Shown: positions 1-8,589 of the stretch, in pieces
How positions within the stretch are numbered: the stretch's first letter is position 1
How the letters are laid out: the number at the start of each line of letters is the position of its first letter
The notes under the pieces: model-generated
Told to the model about the DNA's origin: nothing
Seen by the model: the letters and a program-made list of their open reading frames with translations, nothing else
Databases searched by the model: none
Translations under genes and position numbers: made by a program
NCBI GenBank assembly: GCA_021203665.1
Contig: JAJQAT010000069.1
Location: forward strand, 1-24,359
Direction of reading: 5' to 3'
Length of the DNA stretch: 24,359 nt
From: Bacillota bacterium
GTDB taxonomy: Bacteria; Bacillota; Clostridia; UBA1381

Positions 1-604
1 CGGCGGAGCGTCTGCTTTTAACCTGCACCGCGTCGCGGATTATTTGAGGCAGGTATTCGTCCCATTTAACCTCCAAGATTGCCGAGTGGTACAGCTGAAG
101 AGGCTTCATATCGGGATTTAAAAATTCCTCGATATTGTAGCTCCCGCTTATATCGAAATCTATCGTTACCCGCACGTTTCCCGGCGGATAAACAAAGCAT
201 TCGCGCCTGTATGCGACTATACATTTCGGTCTTAAAAGCTGATACTGCATTTTTGCGTAAAGCTCGCGCAAAAGCTCGTTGTCGCTTTCGAGCAGGAAGG
301 CTGTGTCGCCGTCTATTATTTTTTGACATTCCTCGGCGGTGAGCGGCGCGCTCACCTTGTTGCACAAGATAAACGATGTGTCCGTTCCGTAATATCGTAT
401 GCGGAATTTCTCACGCTTGTTTACTCCGTCAAGCTTTTCGCGCAGTGCCTTATCGAAGTAATTGTCAAAATATAGGCTTTTTATATAGTATGTTCCGTCG
501 CTGTCGCAGTGCGGGTCATGCTTTGCGACCGCGTTAAGCCGCGTTTTAAGTCCGATGATGTCCGAGAGATTTATCTGATGCTTATATTCGTGTCTGAACT
601 TCAT
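1..604 (-). CDS. VTC-domain protein (polyphosphate polymerase-like), 3' end cut by window edge
   Basis: Open frame of about 201 codons running off the left edge, beginning MKFRHEYKHQI. The VTC family folds as a tunnel of beta strands that binds triphosphate/polyphosphate; yeast Vtc4 makes polyphosphate from ATP. Visible family marks are the N-terminal RHEYK strand (residues 4-8), the basic RIRYY strand (68-72), AYRRE (131-135), and LEVKW with Lys180, which corresponds in position to the catalytic-tunnel basic residues of the family. The ATG at 604 is preceded by a GGGGAGGTGAAC ribosome binding site (about 610-621), which fixes the start. It lies 48 bases downstream of the MBL lipoprotein on the same strand; a small hairpin (625-637) sits in the gap without a U-run, so cotranscription is likely. 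The family is confident; whether it is an active polymerase cannot be judged from the fragment. Confidence 0.85.
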   Translation of the reverse strand, partial: MKFRHEYKHQINLSDIIGLKTRLNAVAKHDPHCDSDGTYYIKSLYFDNYFDKALREKLDGVNKREKFRIRYYGTDTSFILCNKVSAPLTAEECQKIIDGDTAFLLESDNELLRELYAKMQYQLLRPKCIVAYRRECFVYPPGNVRVTIDFDISGSYNIEEFLNPDMKPLQLYHSAILEVKWDEYLPQIIRDAVQVKSRRSA

Positions 605-652
605 TTTTCTGTTCACCTCCCCGTGCGTATTTTACGCCTGAATTTTTTATTT

Positions 653-1513
653 TTATTGCGTTACGGTTATGCTCTCGCCGTCGCTTGTGACGAGAACGTC
701 GCCGTTCATTGTGTAATAAATTTCACTGCCCGCATTTTCAAGAGCCGCAATCGTTTCCTCATCCGCGGGATTTTTCTTGTTGCAGGTAATAACGGCGAAT
801 GTCGGGTTCACGGCGGCGATAAATTGTGACGTCATACTGTTGAAATTTCCGTGGTGAGGCACCTTTAAGAAATCATACTCCGCACCGCCGGTTTGTTCGA
901 GAATTTCCGACAGTCTGACCGATTCCGCGTCGCCAGCGAAAAGAAAGCTGTTCGAGCCGTGTTTGACGCTTACCGCCAAAGAAAAATCGTTATCCTCCTC
1001 CGCGTATGACTGTCTTTGCGGAGGATATACCTCAAACAGAACATCGTCCATTACAAAGGTCATATACTCGCTTAGGCGTTCGGGCGTTACGCCGCTTTCC
1101 TCCGCCGCCTCGATAAACGCGGTGTACTCATCGCTTGACGCGCTGTAATCGGGAATTATAATCCGCTCCGCGCCGACAGTGCTTATGACCTCAGCCGCGC
1201 CGCCGACATGGTCCTTGTCAAAATGCGTGATAAACAGATAATCCACACTTTCGACGCCTATATCAGCCAAATGCTCCGCGACCTCGTCGCCGTCGCTTTT
1301 TTCGCCGCAGTCTATAACCGCGCAATGATTTTCGGTTTGCAGAATTATCGCGTCCGCCTTACCTACCTTGAGCAATGAAACGCTGAATTCGCCCGTGACC
1401 TCCGGAATTTCGGCGGATTCGATAGGCTGTCCGCGTGTTGACGCGCTTTGACAGCCGCATAGCGCAAACGCCACGGCAAGTGCGAACGGAATTAATTTCC
1501 TTTTGAATATCAT
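653..1513 (-). CDS. MBL-fold lipoprotein (ComEC C-terminal domain-like hydrolase)
   Basis: About 286 residues. The N-terminus MIFKRK followed by a hydrophobic stretch ending in LCGC (Cys21) is a lipoprotein signal, so the mature protein should be anchored outside the membrane. The body is a metallo-beta-lactamase fold: an IDCGEK strand, the metal motif THFDKDH (residues 96-102, the HxDxDH form used by ComEC C-terminal domains rather than HxHxDH), LFAGDAE, and VPHHGN near residue 219. The start at 1513 is chosen over an in-frame ATG at 1540 because AGGAGG lies 11 bases before 1513 and the signal peptide then starts properly. Likely a phosphodiesterase or nuclease-type metal hydrolase; substrate unknown. 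It is the first gene after its own promoter and precedes the VTC-domain gene, suggesting a two-gene surface or phosphate-related unit (inference). Confidence 0.85.
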   Translation of the reverse strand: MIFKRKLIPFALAVAFALCGCQSASTRGQPIESAEIPEVTGEFSVSLLKVGKADAIILQTENHCAVIDCGEKSDGDEVAEHLADIGVESVDYLFITHFDKDHVGGAAEVISTVGAERIIIPDYSASSDEYTAFIEAAEESGVTPERLSEYMTFVMDDVLFEVYPPQRQSYAEEDNDFSLAVSVKHGSNSFLFAGDAESVRLSEILEQTGGAEYDFLKVPHHGNFNSMTSQFIAAVNPTFAVITCNKKNPADEETIAALENAGSEIYYTMNGDVLVTSDGESITVTQ

Positions 1514-1551
1514 ATTAACCTTAGCCTCCTGTTCTTTCATTTTACAAACGA

Positions 1552-1595
1552 ATTATATAGTGCTTAGCTTAAATTTAGCTTAAATCAGCTTAAAT
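1552..1595 (-). promoter_or_regulatory. Promoter with three direct repeats upstream of the MBL lipoprotein gene
   Basis: On the minus strand a perfect TATAAT lies at 1557-1552. Upstream are three exact copies of ATTTAAGCT at 1595-1587, 1585-1577 and 1574-1566, spaced 10 and 11 bases, one helical turn. At 17 bases from the -10 there is only AGCTAA, a poor -35 box, and the middle repeat covers it. Weak -35 with phased direct repeats is the typical layout for an activator of the OmpR/PhoB type. The regulator is not identifiable here. Confidence 0.6.
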
Positions 1596-1599
1596 TCAT

Positions 1600-1648
1600 G
1601 TAAAAAATAAAAAAAAAGCGTTTCCGTGATTAAAATCATCGGAAACGC
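1600..1648 (-). terminator. Intrinsic terminator after the M18 aminopeptidase gene
   Basis: GCGTTTCCG (1648-1640 read on the minus strand) pairs perfectly with CGGAAACGC (1626-1618), with extra pairing possible inside the loop. On the minus strand it is followed by a long T-rich run (1617-1601). It lies 16 bases past the aminopeptidase stop and closes the long fapR-to-aminopeptidase transcription unit. Confidence 0.88.
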
Positions 1649-1663
1649 CGATTTATTTTTGTG

Positions 1664-3070
1664 TTATCTGTTATTGTAGAACGCGACATATGACCTGTAC
1701 GCCATATATACATCGCTTTTCGCGGTAACCTCAAACGGTGAGTGCATTGACAAAACGGGGACGCCGCAGTCTATAACGTCCATATTAAGATTTGCCACGT
1801 ACTGCGCGATGGTTCCGCCGCCGCCCTGGTCAACCTTGCCAAGCTCGCTTGTCTGCCATATAACTCCGTCATCATCGAGTATTTTGCCTATTTCATACAC
1901 AAATTCGGCTGACGCGTCGGAGGAATCGGATTTTCCTCTCGCGCCGGTGTACTTCATCAAAACCATTCCGTATCCCGCGAATGCCGCGTTTCGCTTTTCG
2001 GATACGCTTTCATAATTCGGGTCCACAGCCGCGCCGACATCGGAGGACAAGCACGCCGAATTGGCTATAACGGTGTTATAGGTTGTTACTGAACAGGTGC
2101 CGGTAAGCTTTTCTATCATTTCGGCGACAGTCATTTCAAAAAACGCGCTCAGCATACCGGTGTTGCCCATGGAGCCTATTTCCTCTTTGTCCACAAGAAT
2201 TGCCGCCGCGGTCTTTTTGGGATTATTCACCGCGAATATTCCCTTCAGCGTTGTAAACGCGCATACTCTGTCGTCCTGACCGTATGCGCCGATAAAGCTT
2301 TCGTCAAGTCCCACGTTTCTCGCTTTAAACGCGGGAACCACTTCTATTTCCGCGCTGAGAAAATCTCTCTCGGTTATTCCGTAACGGTCATAAAGCAGCT
2401 TTAAAACAGCGAATTTTACCTTTTCTTTAACATCCTCGGTCTTTATCGGCATACCGCCTATAAGAATATTGAGGCTCTCGCCCTCTATTCCCTCGGTCAT
2501 CTTTTTTGCCATCTGGTCCTTTGCCAAATGCGGGAGCAAATCGGTTATGCAAAAAACAGGGTCACTGTCATTTTCGCCGATGCTGAGCGTTACCTTTTCG
2601 CCGTCCTTTGTGAAGATAACTCCGTGAATCGACAAGGGCATGGCCGTCCACTGATATTTCTTTATTCCGCCGTAATAGTGCGTTTTAAGCAGCGCCATAT
2701 CGTTGCTCTCATAAAGAGGATTTTGCTTTAAATCCAATCTCGGTGAGTCTATATGCGCGCCGACAAGATTTATGCCGTTTTTTATATCCTCACTGCCGAT
2801 AACCGCCAAAAATATATTTTTGTTTCTGTTTATCTTGTATACCTTATCGCCCGCTTTAAGGTCGGTTTTTTCGTCTATGTCGGAAAACCCGTGCATTTTA
2901 GCCATTTTAATTGCCTTTTCAACACATTCACGCTCGGTTTTTCCCTCGTCAAGAAATTCTCGGTACTCGTCGCAAAGCGAAATCATCTCTTCCTTTTCCG
3001 CATCGCTTATGCTTTCGTACACATTTTTTCTCGAATAGCTTAATTTCTCAAATAATTCTTTGTCGCTCAT
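1664..3070 (-). CDS. M18 family aminopeptidase
   Basis: 468 residues, the normal size for M18 (aspartyl aminopeptidase / aminopeptidase I) enzymes, which are cytosolic two-metal exopeptidases. The expected ligands appear in order: AHIDSPR (His106, Asp108), YGQDDR (Asp266), DKEEIGS (Glu296/Glu297), SSDVGAAVDP (Asp344) and MHSPFE (His443). No signal peptide. The start at 3070 is preferred to the in-frame ATG at 3085 because GGAGG sits 8 bases before 3070 and overlaps the upstream ATG codon. The gene follows ftsY by 30 bases with no terminator between, so it is probably the last gene of the fapR-fab-rnc-smc-ftsY transcript, ending at the terminator just past its stop. No functional link to its neighbours is evident. 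Confidence 0.95.
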   Translation of the reverse strand: MSDKELFEKLSYSRKNVYESISDAEKEEMISLCDEYREFLDEGKTERECVEKAIKMAKMHGFSDIDEKTDLKAGDKVYKINRNKNIFLAVIGSEDIKNGINLVGAHIDSPRLDLKQNPLYESNDMALLKTHYYGGIKKYQWTAMPLSIHGVIFTKDGEKVTLSIGENDSDPVFCITDLLPHLAKDQMAKKMTEGIEGESLNILIGGMPIKTEDVKEKVKFAVLKLLYDRYGITERDFLSAEIEVVPAFKARNVGLDESFIGAYGQDDRVCAFTTLKGIFAVNNPKKTAAAILVDKEEIGSMGNTGMLSAFFEMTVAEMIEKLTGTCSVTTYNTVIANSACLSSDVGAAVDPNYESVSEKRNAAFAGYGMVLMKYTGARGKSDSSDASAEFVYEIGKILDDDGVIWQTSELGKVDQGGGGTIAQYVANLNMDVIDCGVPVLSMHSPFEVTAKSDVYMAYRSYVAFYNNR

Positions 3071-3100
3071 TGTCTTTGCCTCCATATAAATATATTAAAA

Positions 3101-4012
3101 TTAATCGTCAAAAAGAGCCTTTGCAAAATCGTCCGGATTGAACTGCTGTAGGTCGTCAACGCCCTCGCCCACTCCGATAAATTTCACCGGCAGGCTTTGC
3201 TCCTTTGCTATCGATATTACGATTCCGCCCTTTGCCGTTCCGTCAAGCTTGGTAAGAACTATACCCGTAATATCCGCCGCCTCGGAAAAGAGCTTTGCCT
3301 GACTTACGGCGTTTTGTCCCGTGGTGGCGTCAAGAACAAGCAGTGTTTCGCGCGCCGAATCGGGAAGCTCGCGCCCTATTACTCTGTTTATTTTGGCAAG
3401 CTCCGCCATAAGATTTTTCTTATTGTGCAGTCTGCCGGCGGTGTCGCATATAAGAATGTCGGTCCCGCGCGCCTTTGCCGCGGCGCAGGCATCGAACACA
3501 ACCGCCGCCGGATCGCTGTTCTCCTGGTGCTTTATAATATCGCACCCGCTCCTTTGCGCCCATATGTCAAGCTGGTCTATCGCGGCGGCTCTGAAGGTAT
3601 CGGCGGCGGCAAGAAGAACCTTCTTGCCCATGGATTTATAATACGACGCTATCTTGCCGATGCTTGTAGTCTTGCCTACTCCGTTTACTCCTATTACAAG
3701 TATAACCGAGGGCTGTGTGGATATATTCACCGATGAGTCCTGCTCGCTTAAAATTTCGCTTATAATATCCCGAAGCTCCGCCTTTACCGCGTTGCCGTCC
3801 GTGATATGCTTACGCTTAACATTTTCACGCAGCGTTTCGATTATATATTCCGAGGTTTCCACTCCGATGTCCGCCATAATAAGAGCCTCCTCAAGGTTTT
3901 CGAACAGCTCCTCGTCAACCTTTACAAACGCGCTGAAAACATTGTTTACCTGCTGTGCTATGGACTCTCTCGTTTTTGTAAGTCCCTCTTTTAATTTGTT
4001 AAAAAAACTCAT
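3101..4012 (-). CDS. ftsY: Signal recognition particle receptor FtsY
   Basis: 303-residue SRP-receptor GTPase that docks SRP-bound ribosomes at the membrane for cotranslational insertion. It has the NG-domain core only; the acidic A domain found in proteobacterial FtsY is missing, as is usual in Firmicutes. GTPase motifs: GVNGVGKT (residues 108-115), DTFRAAA (138-144), DTAGR (190-194), TKLDGTAKGG (254-263), and a C-terminal GVGEGVDDLQ segment. The ATG at 4012 has TTAGGAG 8 bases upstream; a GTG nine bases earlier is closer to the site and less likely. It lies 11 bases after smc, matching the common smc-ftsY pair. The ffh/ylxM genes that often follow are absent; an aminopeptidase is there instead. 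Confidence 0.97.
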   Translation of the reverse strand: MSFFNKLKEGLTKTRESIAQQVNNVFSAFVKVDEELFENLEEALIMADIGVETSEYIIETLRENVKRKHITDGNAVKAELRDIISEILSEQDSSVNISTQPSVILVIGVNGVGKTTSIGKIASYYKSMGKKVLLAAADTFRAAAIDQLDIWAQRSGCDIIKHQENSDPAAVVFDACAAAKARGTDILICDTAGRLHNKKNLMAELAKINRVIGRELPDSARETLLVLDATTGQNAVSQAKLFSEAADITGIVLTKLDGTAKGGIVISIAKEQSLPVKFIGVGEGVDDLQQFNPDDFAKALFDD

Positions 4013-4023
4013 ATGCTTCACTC

Positions 4024-7000
4024 CTAACTGACCATATCGTCCGCAACATCGTCTATATGCAGTGACAACAGCTTTGATACGCCCTTTTCCTGCATTGTTA
4101 CACCATACAAAATATTTGCCGCTTCCATTGTGCCGCGGCGGTGCGTGATAACGATAAATTGGGTTTGCTCGATATAATTCTTCAAATATGTGGCAAATCT
4201 TGAAACATTTACATCGTCAAGCGCGGCGTCAATCTCGTCAAGAATACAAAACGGCGCGGGCTTTACGCGCAGTATCGCGAACAATAGCGCGATGGCTATA
4301 AATGATTTTTCTCCGCCGGAATACAGATTAATATTCTGCAAGCCCTTGCCCGGCAGCTGTACCTTGATTTCAATTCCGCTTTCAAGGACGTTATCCGGCT
4401 CGGAAAGCTCCAGCTTCGCGTTGCCTCCGCCGAACAGCTCCTTGAATACTATGCCGAAGCTTTCGTTAATTTCGGCGAATTGCTTTTCGAAAAGCTCCTC
4501 CATTAATTCTTCCATTGACGATATAATATCATTCAAATCGTTCTTTGATTTCTCCAGGTCCTTCTTCTGCGCGGTAAGGAAATTAAATCTTTCCTCTACA
4601 GCCTTATATTCCTCTATCGCGTCAATATTGACGCTTCCGAGCGCCTTAATCTGCGATTTAAGCTCCGCAAGTCGTGCGAAGGACTGCTTTTCGTTTTCGA
4701 CCTCCGTCTTTATTTCGGACGCCGCCGTATATGTAAGCTCGTAATCCTCCCAAAGTCTTGACAGGATATTTTCGGTTTCAGCGGCTGTTTTGTCGCGCCT
4801 GTTTTCCAGTCTTGAAAGCTCCTGCTGTAAATTTAGGAGCTTGTCGGTTAAATCCTTATTTGAATTTTGTATGCTTTGCAGGGTTTCTACTATCCGTTGC
4901 TTTTCCCGCTCCGTATCGGATATTTTCTCTTTTATGCTCTCCGATTGTATCGCAATATCCTCCGCGATTCGTTTGCCTTCGTTAATACTCTCGTAAAGGC
5001 TGTCGTTTTCAACGCAAATTCTTTCCCTGTCGCGCTCCTTTTGCTCGATTTCGCTTTCGGCGGCGCGGATGTCGTTTTCTGCCGTCTCTATGCTGTCCTT
5101 GTTTATTTTTATATCCTTTTCCAATGCCGCGAGCGTCATTGTTTTATCCATAATGCTCCGCGATTTTTCTTCCTTTTCAGCGGATATTTTATCGAAATAC
5201 TCCGTAAGCTCCTCTGTTTTTTCTTGAAGTGCCGCGGTTTCCTTTTCAAGCCTTCTTATGCTTTGCAAAAGCAGTGCTGTTTCGTCCGACGAATGCGAAA
5301 GCTGCTCTTCAATCTGCTCAAGCTCCGATTTATAATTATGCTCCGTATTGTTTTCGGATTCAACCGACTGCTTTAAATGCTTAAGCGTATTTTCAAGGCG
5401 AAGTATTTCGTCCTCGTATTCTCTGACAAGCGGAATGTATGACGAAAGCTGATTTTCAATCAAGGCTATATCATTTTCCGTCTTTTGCTTTTTCTCGTTA
5501 TATTCTCTGATATTGTCCGATAATTTCCTTATTTCAGCCGAAAGAGCTTTTATCTCCGCCGCTCTCGACAAAAATCCGCTCTGCTTATTGACGCTTCCGC
5601 CCGACATCGAGCCGCCCGCGTTCAGTATGTCGCCCTCAAGGGTCACAACCTTGAATTTATATCCGAATTTGCGGCTTATGGCGATGGCATTATCGATATT
5701 GTCCGCCACAACGACGCGTCCGAGCAGGCTTTTTATAATACCGTCGTATTTCCCGTCGTACTTGACAAGAGTGTGCGCCAAGCCTATGAATCCCTCGGAT
5801 TCGCTTACGGCGCGCGCATTGTCAAGCTCTTTGCCCTTTACCGAGCTTATCGGCAAAAATGTGGCTCTGCCCGCGTTATTTCTTCTGAGATACTCAATCG
5901 CGCCCTTCGCGTCCTCCTCGCTCTCGACTATAATATTCTGCAAAGCGCCGCCGAGTGCCGTTTCAATGGCTGTAACATACTTTTTTTGAACCTCGATAAG
6001 TCCCGATACGGTTCCGTAAATCGAAAGCCTTTTAAGCTCGTCGGATTTTAAAACCGCTTTTACGCTCTTTGCGTAGCCCGCGTAGTCGTTTTCCATGCCC
6101 TCAAGTAATTTTTTCTTTGAGGATTTTGATCTGTAGTCCACATTCAAATTATTAAGTATTTTGCTTAATTCGTCACGCTCGGACTTGAGCTTATTGGCGT
6201 TTTCCGTGCATCGCTCCACGGTTATACGCATTTTTTCAAGCTTTTCGGATTTTTCGGCTTTTTGCGCCTCGCATTTTTCAATATCCTGCTTTGTGTTTGA
6301 AATTCCCTCGCTGAAGCTTTTTATTTCCGCCTCGACGGCGGCGCGTCTTTCTATAAAGCTCTCGCGCAGGGTTTCAATTCCGCTCATCTGCGCTTTCTTA
6401 GAGGATATTTCATTGAGCTTTTCGATATTTTGCGCTTTTATTTCCTCGATTTCGGCGGCAATTTTGTCCCTTTCCGCCGTCATCTCGTCCTGCTCGCCCT
6501 TTACCGCGTCGAACTCTTGCAGAATAATTTCCGCGGCGTTTTCCTTTTCATTGATTTCGCTTTTGAGGGCATCTATACCGGTTTCGCGCTCGATATTTTT
6601 AGCCTTAACGGCTTTTATCTCGTTATCTATTCTTGCAATCATCAAATGATTGTTTTTGATGGTGTTCTCGGCAATGGAAATATTGTTTTTTTCCGCCATA
6701 ATACGCGAATTTGCGTCGTGAATACGGTTGTTTAATTCGGTTATTTCCGCGTCCTTTGCTTTGCTTTCGTTATATAAATTCGTGATTTTTTGCTCCGTTT
6801 CGGATTCCGCGTTTCTAAGCTCGCTAAGCTCCTCCTCGACGCTTTTATACAATTCCTCCGTTTCCTTGGAGGAAATTTTGTTCTTGTCAATGGTTATAAG
6901 ACTTAAATTTACATCGAGCTTTTTGTATTCCTCATAAAGGGTAAGATATTTTCTCGCTTTTTCCGACTGACGCTTTAAGGGCGCTCTCTGACCCTCCAGC

Positions 7001-7596
7001 TCCGACGCTATATCGCCTATTCTTACAAGATTTTCCTCGACACCCTTAAGCTTTCTTTCCGCCTCTTCCTTTCGGTATTTGTACTTTGATACGCCTGCCG
7101 CCTCCTCAAAAAGGCTTCTCCTGTCCTCCGCCTTTGTTGAAAGTATTTGCGACACGTTTCCCTGTCCTATAATCGAATATCCGTCGCGTCCCAAACCGGT
7201 GTCCATGAAAAGCTCGTGTATATCCTTTAAGCGGCAGTTGGCGCGGTTAATCTGATACACGCTTTCTCCGCTTCGGAACAGCCGCCTTGTTACAACAACC
7301 TCTTCAAAATCTATGTCAAACATATGAGTGCTGTTGTCCAACACAAGGCTTACCTCGGCAAAATTTACCGGCTTTCTGGTTTCCGTACCCGAAAAGATAA
7401 CGTCCTGCATATTGGAGCCTCTGAGAGATTTCGCGCTCATTTCGCCTATTACCCAGCGTATGGCGTCGGATATATTGCTTTTTCCGCTTCCGTTCGGACC
7501 CACCACGGCGGTCGAGCCGTCGACAAAGTCAAGCACGGTCTTGTCCGCAAAGGACTTAAAGCCCTGCAATTCCAATCTTTTTAACAGCAAACACAT
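4024..7596 (-). CDS. smc: Chromosome segregation ATPase SMC
   Basis: 1190-residue condensin subunit that dimerises at its hinge and, with ScpA/ScpB, organises and separates chromosomes. Walker A GPNGSGKSN (about residues 31-39), a long coiled coil, hinge domain at about 520-665 ending in the Gly-rich GGSMSGGS, a returning coiled coil, ABC signature YSGGEKS near 1092 and Walker B ILDEIDAALDD near 1119. Length is typical. Start: the ATG at 7596 lies only 4 bases from AGAGG; the TTG at 7590 has 7-9 bases of spacing and gives MLLKRLEL, which fits the usual SMC N-terminus (M-x-L-K-R-L) better, so the true start may be 7590. Either start overlaps the end of the radical SAM gene by 10-16 bases, indicating translational coupling. 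Confidence 0.98.
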   Translation of the reverse strand: MCLLLKRLELQGFKSFADKTVLDFVDGSTAVVGPNGSGKSNISDAIRWVIGEMSAKSLRGSNMQDVIFSGTETRKPVNFAEVSLVLDNSTHMFDIDFEEVVVTRRLFRSGESVYQINRANCRLKDIHELFMDTGLGRDGYSIIGQGNVSQILSTKAEDRRSLFEEAAGVSKYKYRKEEAERKLKGVEENLVRIGDIASELEGQRAPLKRQSEKARKYLTLYEEYKKLDVNLSLITIDKNKISSKETEELYKSVEEELSELRNAESETEQKITNLYNESKAKDAEITELNNRIHDANSRIMAEKNNISIAENTIKNNHLMIARIDNEIKAVKAKNIERETGIDALKSEINEKENAAEIILQEFDAVKGEQDEMTAERDKIAAEIEEIKAQNIEKLNEISSKKAQMSGIETLRESFIERRAAVEAEIKSFSEGISNTKQDIEKCEAQKAEKSEKLEKMRITVERCTENANKLKSERDELSKILNNLNVDYRSKSSKKKLLEGMENDYAGYAKSVKAVLKSDELKRLSIYGTVSGLIEVQKKYVTAIETALGGALQNIIVESEEDAKGAIEYLRRNNAGRATFLPISSVKGKELDNARAVSESEGFIGLAHTLVKYDGKYDGIIKSLLGRVVVADNIDNAIAISRKFGYKFKVVTLEGDILNAGGSMSGGSVNKQSGFLSRAAEIKALSAEIRKLSDNIREYNEKKQKTENDIALIENQLSSYIPLVREYEDEILRLENTLKHLKQSVESENNTEHNYKSELEQIEEQLSHSSDETALLLQSIRRLEKETAALQEKTEELTEYFDKISAEKEEKSRSIMDKTMTLAALEKDIKINKDSIETAENDIRAAESEIEQKERDRERICVENDSLYESINEGKRIAEDIAIQSESIKEKISDTEREKQRIVETLQSIQNSNKDLTDKLLNLQQELSRLENRRDKTAAETENILSRLWEDYELTYTAASEIKTEVENEKQSFARLAELKSQIKALGSVNIDAIEEYKAVEERFNFLTAQKKDLEKSKNDLNDIISSMEELMEELFEKQFAEINESFGIVFKELFGGGNAKLELSEPDNVLESGIEIKVQLPGKGLQNINLYSGGEKSFIAIALLFAILRVKPAPFCILDEIDAALDDVNVSRFATYLKNYIEQTQFIVITHRRGTMEAANILYGVTMQEKGVSKLLSLHIDDVADDMVS

Positions 7597-8588
7597 CTCA
7601 CCTCTCTCTTTTTTAAGCTTTCATCAGCTCTGATTTTTATATCGATATTTTTCTCGTTTTTAATTTTTATTATGTTTGCCCTTTTGTTGCCGACAGCCTT
7701 TGACATCTCTTTCGGATTTACAAATACCTCTGCTTTTTTGCACGCGGTATTTTTCAGAGCGGCGCATATAATATCATAATAAATACTGCTCTCCGCCAGC
7801 TCTCCGAAGGCACTGTGAACAGGTCCCGCGACAACGCTTCCGCCCTCGCTTATCTCATCGGTTGACTGCAATCCGACGCGTATTACGGTTATATTATTTC
7901 CCTCAAATTTAAGCAAAAGCTTTTTTGAAAGGCTTACCGCCTCGTCAAGCGTCTGCGGTCTGTATTGTCCGGCGGTGTACATTTTTTCAAGGAAGGTGTC
8001 CTTTATCGTAAGCGTGGGATATATTCTTACCATATCCGGCTTTAATTTGATGATTTCATCCGCCGTGTAAAGAGATTTTTCGTCTGTGTCGCCCGGAAGT
8101 CCCGTCATCATTTGAAGTCCCAAATTAAAAGGATATTCTCTTATCATTCTGACGGCATCAATCACCTGTGCGCTCGTGTGACCTCTGTTTGACGCTTTTA
8201 AAACGCCGTTATCCATCGACTGAACGCCAAGCTCTATGGTTGTCACACCATACCGCATAAGATTATCCAATATTTTCTTGTCAATATAATCCGGTCTTGT
8301 GGACAAACGAATACCGTCTATAAGACCCTTTTGGACAAATTCATACGCCGCGGACAAAAGAGAGGTTTGTTCCTCAAACGGTATTCCGGTAAAGCTGCCG
8401 CCGAAAAATGCCGCCTCGATTTTTCTGTTTGTTTTGGGAAGAGTTTTCAGATACTCGGATATAATTTCCCGAACGTCGTCCGCGGTTACTTCCTTTTGCT
8501 CTCCGGTTATGCGGTTTTGATTGCAGAATACGCAGTCAAACGGGCATCCTCTGTGCGGTACAAATATAGGTATATTATACGTCTTCAT
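7581..8588 (-). CDS. Elp3-like radical SAM protein
   Basis: 335 residues. Begins MKTYNIPIFVPHRGCPFDC; Cys15, Cys19 and Cys22 form the CX3CX2C site for the [4Fe-4S] cluster and S-adenosylmethionine. Further radical SAM marks are AFFGGSF, the ELGVQS strand, and GLPGDT. The overall pattern matches the Elp3/YhcC-like class (no HAT acetyltransferase domain is present), commonly found next to rnc and smc in Clostridia. The reaction is unknown; tRNA modification is a guess from the Elp3 relation only. It starts one base after the rnc stop with no good ribosome binding site, so translation is probably coupled to rnc, and its own end overlaps smc. Confidence 0.88.
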   Translation of the reverse strand: MKTYNIPIFVPHRGCPFDCVFCNQNRITGEQKEVTADDVREIISEYLKTLPKTNRKIEAAFFGGSFTGIPFEEQTSLLSAAYEFVQKGLIDGIRLSTRPDYIDKKILDNLMRYGVTTIELGVQSMDNGVLKASNRGHTSAQVIDAVRMIREYPFNLGLQMMTGLPGDTDEKSLYTADEIIKLKPDMVRIYPTLTIKDTFLEKMYTAGQYRPQTLDEAVSLSKKLLLKFEGNNITVIRVGLQSTDEISEGGSVVAGPVHSAFGELAESSIYYDIICAALKNTACKKAEVFVNPKEMSKAVGNKRANIIKIKNEKNIDIKIRADESLKKREVRCVCC

Positions 8589-8589
8589 C

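Noticed and set aside
66..365. 99-codon minus-strand frame near the left edge
   Set aside because: The overlapping frame from 604 has a perfect ribosome site and clear VTC-domain motifs; the 99-codon frame is out of phase with it.
3197..3736. 179-codon open frame on the plus strand
   Set aside because: It lies entirely antisense to ftsY with no ribosome site or family resemblance.
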